From contig JADKGW010000001.1 in the NCBI GenBank assembly GCA_016722075.1, positions 4,154,001 through 4,218,000 on the forward strand: DNA of 64,000 nt. Reading direction: 5' to 3'. Under the pieces are notes generated by a model, which was given only the letters and a program-made list of their open reading frames with translations, was not told the origin of the DNA and made no database searches. Both the position numbers and the translations under genes were made by a program. Shown piece by piece: positions 42,436 to 51,177 of the stretch; within the stretch, counting starts at the first letter, position 1, and each line of letters starts with the position of its first letter. The stretch is from Candidatus Kouleothrix ribensis (GTDB lineage Bacteria; Chloroflexota; Chloroflexia; Chloroflexales; Roseiflexaceae).

Positions 42436-42441
42436 TATAAT
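42436..42441 (+). promoter_or_regulatory. Extended -10 promoter of the glycosyltransferase gene
   Basis: TATAAT preceded by TGG (TG-N-TATAAT), 65 bases before the glycosyltransferase start and just beyond the repeat array. No -35 hexamer is clear, which an extended -10 can compensate. Confidence 0.55.
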
Positions 42442-42506
42442 GGCGCGTCAATCAGCCGGCGGCCCGGCTCACAGCGGGCCGGCTCACGGGGTTAGATGGC
42501 GTAGCT

Positions 42507-44510
42507 ATGCAGCAGAAGCGGACTCGCGGCATCCCGGCTGTGCGCGGCGCGGCCAGTGCCGGCCAGCGGCACTGGGAATGGCTGGCCGTAGCGGCGATCA
42601 CGCTGGCGGCCTTCGCGATCCGCGCCTGGACTGTGCGGCTCAGCCTGCCGTTCGTCGATCACCCCGACGAGCCAAACCCGATCGATTATGTCGTGCAGAT
42701 GCTGCGCAGCGGCGACCCGAACCCACACGCCTTCCAGAAGCCTTCGCTGTATGTATACCTGCTGCTCACGACGCTGACCGCGCACTACCGCCTGGGCCTG
42801 GCCAGCGGGCGCTACGGCGCGCTCGGCCAGATGATCGTCACCACCCACCAGTACACTACCATCCCCGAGTTCTTCTTCTGGGGCCGGATGCTGACGGTCA
42901 CACTCGCGGCGCTGACGATCGTGGCCGCGTTTCGGGTGGCCCGCCGGCTGGCCGGCCCGCTCGCCGGGCTGCTCGCCGCGCTGTTCCTGGCGCTGTCGCC
43001 GTTCCACATGCGCCACTCGCAGTATGTCACTACCGATGTGGCCAGCGCCTGGCTGGTGCTGCTGGCGTTCGGCGCCGCGCTGGCGCTGGCGCGCCACGGC
43101 CGCTGGCGCGATTACCTGGCGGCCGGTGCGTTTGCCGGCCTGGCGGCTTCGGCCAAGTACAATGCCGGCGTGGCCGCGCTCATGGTCGTGGCCGCGCATA
43201 TGCTCGCCGCGCCCGGCCGGCCGCTGGCCCGATCGCCACGCCTGCTTGCGGCCGGGCTGGCCGCGCTGCTCGGCTTCGTGGCCGGCACGCCCTACGCGCT
43301 GCTGAGCTGGGGCGAGTTTCGCAGCGGGCTGCTAGGCCAGGTGCAAGATTATGCCGAGACCGCGCACGGCGATTTTGTGGGCGCGTGGAACCTGGCCGGC
43401 TACGGCGATTTCTTCTGGAACGAGGGCCTTGGCTGGGTCGCCTGCATCGCCGGGCTGGCCGGGCTGGCGCTGCTGCTGGCCGATCGCCGGCGCCGCGCGG
43501 CCGGACTGATCTGGCTGAGCTTCGTGCTGCCCTACCTGCTGCTGCACCTGGCGCAGACCAGCCACTTCACCCGCAATATGCTGCCGGTGGTGGTGCTGAG
43601 CGCGCTGCCGCTGGGTATGGCCGGCGCGGCGCTGTATGCGCAGGCCCAGGCGTTTGTGCAAAGGGGGAAAAGGGCGTGGCGGCCGGCTTTGTATCTTTTC
43701 GCGGTTGCCTTAGGCGTGCTGCTGCTGCTGCCGCCTGCCCTTGGCACCTGGGCCTACTCGGCGCGGCTCCAGCGCGGCGATACGCGCCTCCAGGCGCTGG
43801 CCTGGGTCGAGGCTAACGTGCCGCCGGGCGCTCGCATCGCCGCCGAGCTACGCCCGCTGCCCGGCCCTTCCGAAAGCCGCTGGGCCGAAGAGGCGCCGCT
43901 GACGCGCCACGAGCTAGCCTGGTACCGCCAGCAGGGCTATGCGTTTCTGATCGCTTCCTCAGAGGCCTGGCGCCAGTGGTCGATCCCGCCGGCCTATGTG
44001 AACCTGGCCGGCCGGCCGCTGGCCGAGTTCGGCGGCGCAACCCCGCGCGACATGCTTGGGCCGCGGCTGGCGATCTACGCAACTGGCCTGGCCGCGCGCG
44101 ATGCGCCGGCCCAGCTCGATCGCGCCTATGTCGGCGGCGCACACCTGGCCGGCATCGCCCTCGGCCGGCCCGACCGCGCGGCCGGCTGGTTGGGCCTGCG
44201 CACCTTCTGGAGCGTCGAGCAGCCGCTCGAGCACGATTTCTTCATCTTCGTACACCTGGTCGATGCCGCCGGCACAACCGTAGCCCAGCGCGACGCCCCG
44301 CCCTGGCAGGGCCGCTTCCCGACTAGCTCGTGGCGCCCCGGCACGCTGGTGGTCGATATCAACGACCTGCCCCTGCCGGCCGGCCTGCCCGCCGGCACCT
44401 ACACGATCATGCTGGGCATGTTCGACCCGGCCGGCGCCATCCATCTGCCAACCAGCCTGGCCGGCCAGCCGACCGACGCCATCCCGGCCGGGCAGGTCAC
44501 GATCGAGTAG
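42507..44510 (+). CDS. GT39/ArnT-type membrane glycosyltransferase
   Basis: A 667-residue membrane protein. The N-terminal helix (about 25-45) is followed by the catalytic loop FVDHPDEPN (near 50-58), whose acidic pair corresponds to the DE/DD motif of protein mannosyltransferase and ArnT-like enzymes. About ten more hydrophobic helices extend to about residue 425. The C-terminal soluble part (about 425-667) is beta-rich (WSVEQPLEHDFFIFVHLVD.AG..VAQRD), like the exported domain often found in such proteins. These enzymes transfer sugars from polyprenyl phosphate to acceptors outside the membrane. The acceptor is unknown; surface glycoproteins such as the DUF11 protein are possible in principle. 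Confidence 0.8.
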   Translation: MQQKRTRGIPAVRGAASAGQRHWEWLAVAAITLAAFAIRAWTVRLSLPFVDHPDEPNPIDYVVQMLRSGDPNPHAFQKPSLYVYLLLTTLTAHYRLGLASGRYGALGQMIVTTHQYTTIPEFFFWGRMLTVTLAALTIVAAFRVARRLAGPLAGLLAALFLALSPFHMRHSQYVTTDVASAWLVLLAFGAALALARHGRWRDYLAAGAFAGLAASAKYNAGVAALMVVAAHMLAAPGRPLARSPRLLAAGLAALLGFVAGTPYALLSWGEFRSGLLGQVQDYAETAHGDFVGAWNLAGYGDFFWNEGLGWVACIAGLAGLALLLADRRRRAAGLIWLSFVLPYLLLHLAQTSHFTRNMLPVVVLSALPLGMAGAALYAQAQAFVQRGKRAWRPALYLFAVALGVLLLLPPALGTWAYSARLQRGDTRLQALAWVEANVPPGARIAAELRPLPGPSESRWAEEAPLTRHELAWYRQQGYAFLIASSEAWRQWSIPPAYVNLAGRPLAEFGGATPRDMLGPRLAIYATGLAARDAPAQLDRAYVGGAHLAGIALGRPDRAAGWLGLRTFWSVEQPLEHDFFIFVHLVDAAGTTVAQRDAPPWQGRFPTSSWRPGTLVVDINDLPLPAGLPAGTYTIMLGMFDPAGAIHLPTSLAGQPTDAIPAGQVTIE

Positions 44511-44593
44511 CGCCGCTTGCCGCAGGCTGTGCCTCCGCATATGTAACTTCGGGCGCCGCTATGCGTTTGTATTGATAGCGCGATCATCGCGGC

Positions 44594-44622
44594 TCGACAC
44601 GATCCTTCCAGCATACTACAAT
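44594..44622 (+). promoter_or_regulatory. Promoter giving a near-leaderless transcript
   Basis: TCGACA, a 17-base spacer and TACAAT. The -10 box ends 9 bases before the ATG at 44632, so the mRNA would start within about 1-3 bases of the start codon, and no Shine-Dalgarno sequence is present. Confidence 0.5.
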
Positions 44623-44631
44623 GAAACGCGT

Positions 44632-47600
44632 ATGACCACACAGCTTTCAGGGCAACGCCCACCGGCCGGCCTGTGGATCCGCCTGGCCCGCAGCGCCGAC
44701 GCCCCCTCCACCGGCGCCGGCGATATCTGGCGCGGCCTGGGCCGTCGCCTGCTGCTCACACCCGCGCCTACGCCCACCGGCCTGTGGCCGGCGCTGGCCG
44801 CGCGCGTCGACCCGGCCCAGTATCGCCCGCACGCCGTGCCCGACGTGGCCGAAGAGCAGATCACCGACGGCGATCAGGCCGTCACGGTCATCCGCAGCCC
44901 GCGCGGCAACTACCTGCGCCTGACCAGCCCGCAGCGCGAGATCTGGCACCAGATGGACGGCGAGCACACCGTGGCGCAGCTGGCCACGCAGGCATTCCTG
45001 AAGTTCAAGCAGCTGCTGCCAGTGGGCGACCTGGTGCGGGCGCTGCGCGACGAGGGCTTCCTGACCGATCGCCCGGTCGGTGTGTATCGTGCGGTCGCGG
45101 CTGGCTTCGAGGCGCGCACTGCCGAGGGCTGGGGCCGCCGGGTGCTGCGTACGTTCACCGGCACGATCTGGCGTTTCGCGCATATCGACGGCTTCTATAC
45201 CGCGATCTACCGCGTGGCCGGCTGGGCGCTGTTCAGCTGGCTGTTTGCGGCAGCCTGGCTGGCGACGACGCTGGTGGGCCTGGGCGTGTTCGTGGCCATG
45301 CTGCTGGGCCTCGGCACGCCGCCGCCGGTGCTGAGCAGCACGGCGCTGCCGCGCGAGCTTGCCGCACTCTGGTGCGTGCTGCTGCTGTCGTTCTTCTTGC
45401 ACGAGAGCGCCCACGCACTGGCGCTGAAGCACTTCGGCCGCAGCCTGCGCACCGGCGGTATGATGCTCTATTTCGGCATGCCGGCCTTCTACGTCGACAC
45501 CAGCGATATCTGGCGGTCGCCGCGCGGCGCGCGCATGCTCGTCTCAGCGGCCGGGCCGATGTCCGACCTGTTCGTGGGCGGGCTGGCGGCGCTGCTGGTG
45601 TTTCTGCTGCCCGGCCAGGCCTTGCTCGGCTCGATCGGCTATAAGCTGGCGCTCACCTGCTATATTGCCACACTGTTCAACGCCAACCCGCTGCTCGAGC
45701 TCGACGGCTACTTCATCCTGGTCGATTGGCTGCGCCTGCCCGATCTGCGCCGCCGCGCGCTCGCGTTTGTGCGCGGGCCGCTGTGGGCCAGGCTCGCAGC
45801 TCCGGCGGCAAAGAGTACCGCAGCGGCGCCCGCCCCCCAGGGCCGGCTCGCGGCGCTTGGTGCTCGGTTCTCACGCGAAGAACGCTTCCTCACAATCTAT
45901 GGCGCGCTGACGCTGCTCTACTCGATCGTGGCGATTGTGTTTGCGGCGCAGTTCTGGAACCGCACGCTGCTCGGCACGATCCGCGCGCTGTGGCAGTCCG
46001 AGTCGCTGCTCGCGCGGCTGCTGGCGGCGGCGCTAGTGCTGCTGGTGCTGCTGCCGGTGCTGGCGGCGCTGGCAGCTGTGGCGCTGGGGCTTGGCCGCAG
46101 CGCGCTGGGCTGGCTGCTGCGCCGTGGCTATGGCCGCCAGCCCGCGTTGCTGACCGGGCTGGCCAGTGTGGTGGCGCTGCTGCTGGCCTGGCTGGCCTGG
46201 CGTGCCGCCGCCGCGCCGGCCTTCGCCTGGGCCGCCGCCGCCGCACCGCCACTGCTGTGGGCGCTCGCGCTGGGTGCGCTGCTGGCCGTGCTGCCCGACT
46301 ACCGGCGCGCGGCGATTGCCAGCACCATGCAGGCGCTGCTGCTGATGACCGCGCTGGCCGCGCTTGCGGCAGTAGCCCACGCCACTGCACAGCCGGGGCC
46401 GGCCTGGGCGATCATCAATGGCGCCGCGTTCGTGTTCCTGCTCGTGGCCGGCTTCGCCGCGCTGCTCGATGTCGACCTGCGGCTGTCGGCGCCGCGCGAG
46501 CTGGTAGGCACCGCGCTGCTGCTTATGCTGGCGTTCGTGGTCGGCGCGGCCGCGCTGCTGCTTGCGCCACTACAGGCCTCACTGCTCGGCCAGATCGCCG
46601 TGGCCACCCCGGCCTACTTCGGCGCGCTGGCGCTGGCGCTGCTGCTGCCGCGCCTGTTCGATCTGTACGACTCGCGCTTGGTCTGGCCATGGGTGCTGGC
46701 CTGGTGCGCCGCGCTGGTGCAGACTGCCGCCTACATCGCTGATCTGAGCGGCCGCGAGTCGCTGCTGGCAGTGCTGGCGGCCGGGCTGTGGGCCGGCGCC
46801 TGGCTGGTGCATCTGGCGACACTGCGCCAGATCACGCCCGACGAGATCACCTGGCCGCACGAGCCGAGCATCAGCGAGCACCAGCGGCTCACGCGCGCGT
46901 TTCAGTTCTGCTATGCCGGCTGCTACCAGCTGCTGCGCGCGGTGTATGGCACCCGGCGTACGCGCGTGCTCGACGACCGCATGGACGTGCTGGCCGCCAC
47001 GGCCAACTGGGACGTGACGCTCGACCGCGAGCGCGTGCGTATCAGCCCGCTGGTGCAAGGCCTGCCGCTCGACCTGCAGGGCGCGCGCTATGCCGAGGTG
47101 CTGCGCTACACCGTCACTACGATCGAGGCAATCGCTGGCGCTACCTTCGCGCGCCGCGCCATCCAGGCGGCCTACGACGCGCTGCCCTGGCCCGAGCGCG
47201 AAACCGCCAGCCGCTACTGCTTCCCCGACACGCCCTGGGCACGTGAGCTTTCGGCCGGCTTTGGCGATGTACGTGCGGCCCGCCTGCGGCTGTTGCGCCA
47301 GGCCGACCAGTTTTTGGCCTGCGACGACGACGAGCTGGCCGCACTGGCGCACGCGATCGAAGAGCAGAGCGTGCCGGCCGGCGCAAACCTGCTGGCTGCC
47401 GGCGAGCAGGCGCCTGGTGTGTGGGTGATCGAGGCCGGCGAGATCGCGGCCACGCGCGCCGGCCGCGTGATTGCCGAGCTGCATCGTGGCCAGGCGTTTG
47501 GCGCGGCCGGCCCGGCCGAGGGTGCAGCCGGCGACACCAGCTTCCACGCTACGATTGCCGCCGACCTGCTGTTCATCCCGGCCAACGAGCTGCACAGCCT

Positions 47601-48090
47601 CACGCGCCTGGAGGGCGGCCAGGCCGAACTCGTGCGCGACACCGCCGCGCGGCTGAAGCTGCTTGAGCGCGTGCCCATGTTTGCCGAGCTGCCGCGCAAC
47701 ACCCTGCGCGGGCTGGCCAATATCGCCGAGCAGCGCCAGCTACCGGCGCGCAGCGTGGTGGTGCGCCAGGGCGTGCCGTCGGGCATGTTCTACCTCATCC
47801 GCTCGGGGTTGGCTGCCGTGCTGGCGCGTGGCGAGCCGCGCGGCGATGCGCCGGCCAAGATCGTGCCGATCGCGCAGCTTGGCCCCGAGGAGTTCTTTGG
47901 CGAGCTCGAGCTGCTGCGCGGCTCGCCGCCGGTGGCCAGCGTGGTGGCGCTCACGCCACTCACGGTGCTGGCGCTGCCGCACGCGGCCGTGCAGGCCTTT
48001 CTGCTGGACGATGGGCGCATGGCCAAAGGCCTCGAGCAGGTCGGCACTGGCCGGCTGATCGCGCTGCGCGAAGAGACCGGCGCGGGGTAG
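44632..48090 (+). CDS. PqqD-like + M50 metalloprotease + double cNMP-binding fusion
   Basis: A 1152-residue protein of unusual build. Residues about 75-150 are PqqD-like (QREIWHQMDGEHTVAQLATQAF.KF..L). About 200-420 is an M50-type membrane metalloprotease: HExxH in FFLHESAHALALKHFG (near 255) and the third-ligand motif NANPLLELDGYF (near 350), within several membrane helices. More membrane helices follow to about 750. Two cyclic-nucleotide-binding-like beta rolls end the protein (about 900-990 and 1020-1133; FFGELELLRGSPPVASV in the second). The layout recalls the 'putative peptide zinc metalloprotease' proteins of peptide-modification clusters. The second roll lacks the usual arginine of the cNMP phosphate cassette, so nucleotide binding is doubtful. 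Confidence 0.75.
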   Translation: MTTQLSGQRPPAGLWIRLARSADAPSTGAGDIWRGLGRRLLLTPAPTPTGLWPALAARVDPAQYRPHAVPDVAEEQITDGDQAVTVIRSPRGNYLRLTSPQREIWHQMDGEHTVAQLATQAFLKFKQLLPVGDLVRALRDEGFLTDRPVGVYRAVAAGFEARTAEGWGRRVLRTFTGTIWRFAHIDGFYTAIYRVAGWALFSWLFAAAWLATTLVGLGVFVAMLLGLGTPPPVLSSTALPRELAALWCVLLLSFFLHESAHALALKHFGRSLRTGGMMLYFGMPAFYVDTSDIWRSPRGARMLVSAAGPMSDLFVGGLAALLVFLLPGQALLGSIGYKLALTCYIATLFNANPLLELDGYFILVDWLRLPDLRRRALAFVRGPLWARLAAPAAKSTAAAPAPQGRLAALGARFSREERFLTIYGALTLLYSIVAIVFAAQFWNRTLLGTIRALWQSESLLARLLAAALVLLVLLPVLAALAAVALGLGRSALGWLLRRGYGRQPALLTGLASVVALLLAWLAWRAAAAPAFAWAAAAAPPLLWALALGALLAVLPDYRRAAIASTMQALLLMTALAALAAVAHATAQPGPAWAIINGAAFVFLLVAGFAALLDVDLRLSAPRELVGTALLLMLAFVVGAAALLLAPLQASLLGQIAVATPAYFGALALALLLPRLFDLYDSRLVWPWVLAWCAALVQTAAYIADLSGRESLLAVLAAGLWAGAWLVHLATLRQITPDEITWPHEPSISEHQRLTRAFQFCYAGCYQLLRAVYGTRRTRVLDDRMDVLAATANWDVTLDRERVRISPLVQGLPLDLQGARYAEVLRYTVTTIEAIAGATFARRAIQAAYDALPWPERETASRYCFPDTPWARELSAGFGDVRAARLRLLRQADQFLACDDDELAALAHAIEEQSVPAGANLLAAGEQAPGVWVIEAGEIAATRAGRVIAELHRGQAFGAAGPAEGAAGDTSFHATIAADLLFIPANELHSLTRLEGGQAELVRDTAARLKLLERVPMFAELPRNTLRGLANIAEQRQLPARSVVVRQGVPSGMFYLIRSGLAAVLARGEPRGDAPAKIVPIAQLGPEEFFGELELLRGSPPVASVVALTPLTVLALPHAAVQAFLLDDGRMAKGLEQVGTGRLIALREETGAG

Positions 48091-48105
48091 CCGAATATGC
48101 CCCTT

Positions 48106-48123
48106 GCGGGCGCCGGCGCCCGC
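48106..48123. promoter_or_regulatory. Perfect palindrome after the M50 fusion gene
   Basis: GCGGGCGCCGGCGCCCGC, an 18-bp perfect palindrome 15 bases after the stop codon. No T-tract follows, so a terminator role is doubtful. Confidence 0.4.
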
Positions 48124-48144
48124 ATCATATGAGGTGATCGAGCT

Positions 48145-48804
48145 ATGTCAACGCCATTCCTGGCCGAGTGGCCGCGCTGGCAGGCGCGCTGCGAGCAGTT
48201 CCTGGCTAGCGCGCCACAGCCGGCCGATGCTGCGCACGACATCGGCCATACCCGGCGGGTGGTGGCCAATGCCGCCGCGCTGGCTGCGGCCGAGCAGGCC
48301 GACCTGGCGGTGCTGCTGCCGGCGGCCTGGCTGCACGACTGCGTGAGCGTGCCCAAGAGCTCGCCGGCGCGTGTACGCGCCTCGGCGCTGGCCGCCGATG
48401 CCGCCGTGCGCTTCCTCCAATCGAGCGGCTACACCGCCGCGCTGCTGCCCGCCATCCACCACGCGATCGAGGCCCACAGCTTTTCGGCCAATATCGTGCC
48501 CACCACACCCGAGGCGCGCGTGCTGCAAGATGCCGACCGGCTCGATGCGCTGGGCGCGATCGGCGTGGCGCGCTGCCTGATGCTCAGCGGCCAGCTCGGC
48601 CGGCGCCTGTACGATCCAGCCGAGCCATTCCCGCAGCAGCGCCCGCCCGACGACCTGGCCAACGCGGTCGATCATTTCTACACCAAGCTGCTGCGCCTGG
48701 CCGGCACGATGCAGACACAGGCCGGGCGCGCCGAGGCCGAGCGCCGCACCGCGTTCATGCACCAGTTCCTCGGCCAGCTGGCCGGCGAGATCGTGCCGCT
48801 GTAA
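48145..48804 (+). CDS. HD-domain phosphohydrolase
   Basis: A 219-residue protein of the HD superfamily. The metal ligands are in order: H in AHDIGHTRRV (near 35), HD in AAWLHDCVS (near 68), H in IHHAIEAHSF (near 105), and D in LQDADRLDALGAIG (near 130). This is the YedJ/YpgQ-like pattern of small HD hydrolases that cleave phosphate monoesters or nucleotides. The substrate is unknown. GAGGTGAT lies about 10 bases before the ATG. It follows the M50 fusion gene by 54 bases. Confidence 0.88.
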   Translation: MSTPFLAEWPRWQARCEQFLASAPQPADAAHDIGHTRRVVANAAALAAAEQADLAVLLPAAWLHDCVSVPKSSPARVRASALAADAAVRFLQSSGYTAALLPAIHHAIEAHSFSANIVPTTPEARVLQDADRLDALGAIGVARCLMLSGQLGRRLYDPAEPFPQQRPPDDLANAVDHFYTKLLRLAGTMQTQAGRAEAERRTAFMHQFLGQLAGEIVPL

Positions 48805-48903
48805 CATTCGAGCCGCTCGCGAGACACTATTGGGACGTATGCAGTGAGCGCGTAGCATGCCACGCCGACTGCGTATGCCCTGTACATGAAAGGAACGCAA
48901 ACC

Positions 48904-49467
48904 ATGACAACCGATACCAACCCCCGTGCCGATGGCAAGCAGGTGGCCACGCTGGCCGGCGGCTGCTTCTGGTGCCTCGAGGCCGTGTACGATCAGCTGC
49001 GCGGCGTCGACTCGGTCGAGTCGGGCTATGCCGGCGGCCACGTCGCCAACCCAACCTACCGCCAGGTCTGCGATGGCACAACCGGGCATGCCGAGGTGGT
49101 GCAGATCACATTCGACCCGCAGGCTGTGTCGTTCAAGCAGCTGCTCGAGGTGTTTTTCACCATCCACGACCCGACCACGCTGAATCGCCAGGGTGCCGAT
49201 ATCGGCACGCAGTACCGCTCGGCGATCTTCTACCACTCGCCCGAGCAGCAGGCCGCCGCCGCGCAGGTGATTGGCGAGATCCAGGCGGCTGGCATCTGGG
49301 AGGCGCCGATCGTCACCGAGGTGGTGCCGCTGACGAAGTTCTACCGCGCCGAGGATTACCACCAGGAGTATTACGCCAACAATAGCAATCAGCCCTACTG
49401 CAGGGCGGTGGTGGCCCCCAAGGTCGCGAAGTTCCGTAAGTATTTCCTCGAGCAGGTGAAGAAGTAG
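48904..49467 (+). CDS. msrA: Peptide methionine sulfoxide reductase MsrA
   Basis: A 187-residue enzyme. The catalytic cysteine lies in AGGCFWCLEA (near residue 22), preceded by the substrate-aligning glycine pair, and the conserved GYAGG, GHAEVVQITFDP and IGTQYRS blocks follow. It reduces methionine-S-sulfoxide in proteins using thioredoxin. The C-terminal recycling cysteine (in QPYCRAVV, near 165) is present. I chose the ATG at 48904 since AAGGA lies 8 bases before it. Confidence 0.96.
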   Translation: MTTDTNPRADGKQVATLAGGCFWCLEAVYDQLRGVDSVESGYAGGHVANPTYRQVCDGTTGHAEVVQITFDPQAVSFKQLLEVFFTIHDPTTLNRQGADIGTQYRSAIFYHSPEQQAAAAQVIGEIQAAGIWEAPIVTEVVPLTKFYRAEDYHQEYYANNSNQPYCRAVVAPKVAKFRKYFLEQVKK

Positions 49468-49481
49468 CGGGAGCCATGCCC

Positions 49482-50750
49482 TTATGGCTTCTGGTTTGCC
49501 CTGCGTTCGGCGGGTGCGAGCGCGGGCCGGCGCGGCGCGCAGTCGGCCGGCGCCGCGCCGGCGGGTGCGGCCGGCGGGGGCGTGTCGGTGGGGGTGGCCT
49601 GGGTTGGTGGTGGGGCCGAGATCACCGGCAGCTTCTCGCTGCGCCGTAGCGACGGCAGCACGGCAATCGCCAGCGCGCGGGCGCAGGCGGTCGTCAGGGC
49701 GTAGCACACGATCCCGGCCAGCAATGCCAGCGCCAGGTACAACGGCCCGCCTGCAGCCCACCAGCGGTCGATCGGGCCGCCGCGCGATGTAGCCAGTGCC
49801 GGCACAAGAAAGCTGCACACCAGCATGACGCCCATCAACCCCAGCCCGCAAGCCTGGCGCACCAGCGTTGCGCCGCGCGGCGCGATGATCGGCAGCACAA
49901 GATCGTAGTAGGCCAGGCCCACGCCGACGCACAAGAGCAGCAGCGCGCTGTATACCAGCATATAGGCGCTGGCCGGCCGCATGCCCTGGCCAAGCAGCAT
50001 GTTTGCCAGCGAGAAGATGATGTTCAGCTGCCGCGGCTCGCCGAACATCTGCGCCAGCGAGGCGCCTGCGGCCAGCGCTGCGCCCAGCGAGGTGGCGCCG
50101 GCGAAGCTGGCCAGCAAGATCGCGCCCATGGTGCGGCGGCGCGATGGGGCCACGGTGTATTCGGCGTGCCCGCGGTAGCACAGCCAGGCCAGCAGCATCG
50201 GCAGGCCGATCGCCAGCAACAGCAGCCATACGAGCCGCAGCTCGAGCGCGGGCAGGTGTATATAGCGCACGATCGCCGGGCCAAATGTGGCCCCGAGCGC
50301 CAGGAAGGTCGCAATATACACCGACGAGCCGACGATATGCGCGGTGAGAAAGCGCCAATATGGGATGCCCAGCAGACCACAGGCCACCACTGCCAGGTAG
50401 CGTAGCCCCGGCACCGCGCGCGCTACTGCAATGCTGGTCCACCCGCCTCGTGCCAGTAGCCGCTCGGCGCGCGCGATCTGGTGCGGGCCAAGGTGAACGT
50501 AGCGGCCAAAGCGCTCGACCAGTGGGCGCCCGCCGCGGCGGATCACGGCGTAGAGCCCGCTTGCGCCAACCGCTGAAGCAATGTTCAGCAGCACAAACCA
50601 CAGCACACAATGCCCGAACGAGTCGGCGCCGCGGATGCCCGCAAACACAATCAGCAGGTCGGTTGGGATCGGCATGGGGATGCCCAGCTCTTCGAGCAAG
50701 ACGGCCAGCAAGATGGCAATGTAGCTATGTTTATCGAGTAGGCTAAGCAT
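49482..50750 (-). CDS. DedA/SNARE-associated-type membrane protein with extra helices
   Basis: A 422-residue membrane protein. Residues about 10-200 form a DedA domain: E-E-L-G-I-P-M-P-I-P-T-D near residue 20 and RAVPGLRYLAVVACGLLGI near 105, matching the DedA membrane-reentrant motifs. DedA proteins are lipid scramblases or transporters involved in membrane homeostasis. Four or five further helices (about 200-370) and a Pro/Ala/Thr-rich cytoplasmic tail (about 380-422) are additions to the usual length of about 200. The ATG at 50750 begins the hydrophobic domain; a longer upstream frame is not supported. Confidence 0.75.
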   Translation of the reverse strand: MLSLLDKHSYIAILLAVLLEELGIPMPIPTDLLIVFAGIRGADSFGHCVLWFVLLNIASAVGASGLYAVIRRGGRPLVERFGRYVHLGPHQIARAERLLARGGWTSIAVARAVPGLRYLAVVACGLLGIPYWRFLTAHIVGSSVYIATFLALGATFGPAIVRYIHLPALELRLVWLLLLAIGLPMLLAWLCYRGHAEYTVAPSRRRTMGAILLASFAGATSLGAALAAGASLAQMFGEPRQLNIIFSLANMLLGQGMRPASAYMLVYSALLLLCVGVGLAYYDLVLPIIAPRGATLVRQACGLGLMGVMLVCSFLVPALATSRGGPIDRWWAAGGPLYLALALLAGIVCYALTTACARALAIAVLPSLRRSEKLPVISAPPPTQATPTDTPPPAAPAGAAPADCAPRRPALAPAERRANQKP

Positions 50751-51177
50751 ACCAGTGTCGGTTCCTTGGTAACGTTCGGCCGTGTACTCACCCCTACCTA
50801 CTAGTGTACCACAGACGCAGGCGCAATTTCGGCCGGCCAGCCGCGTTTCCGTTGTCTGTTTTTTTGCGCTCTCCAAGCGCAAAAGCTGTGGGTATACGCG
50901 TATCGACGCGTAATACTATCTTTCCGTAGTGTAACATTCCCTTCTCTCCAGTAGGCTACTGTTCAGGATATACTATCGCTGTACGCGGTGCTGGCGTGCG
51001 CGTTTTTTTGCTATGCTCCTGCTCGCCATCAGCTATGCTGCTAACGATGCCCTGCCGCCCGGCGTGCCGCGATCGGGTGCTGCGGATGCTGGCGCTTAGC
51101 AATTCGCCAAAAGCGAGTCGGGAGGGATCGCGCGCGGCTGCAGGCCGACACACTACTGGCCACGCGCGCGGTTTGCA
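50751..51177. promoter_or_regulatory. Divergent regulatory region with two palindromes
   Basis: The 427 bases separate the divergent DedA and LuxR/MalT genes and contain no gene. TTTTGCGC (50862-50869) pairs with GCGCAAAA (50877-50884), and TACGCG (50895-50900) pairs with CGCGTA (50907-50912). A possible -10 (TATACT, 50969-50974) lies 200 bases before the LuxR-type start. The palindromes are candidate binding sites for the regulator itself. Confidence 0.45.

Noticed and set aside
48148..50610. A 820-codon - strand frame opposite the HD, MsrA and DedA region
   Set aside because: It covers several genes with strong signatures (MsrA on the + strand, DedA in another - frame) and has no recognisable motif.
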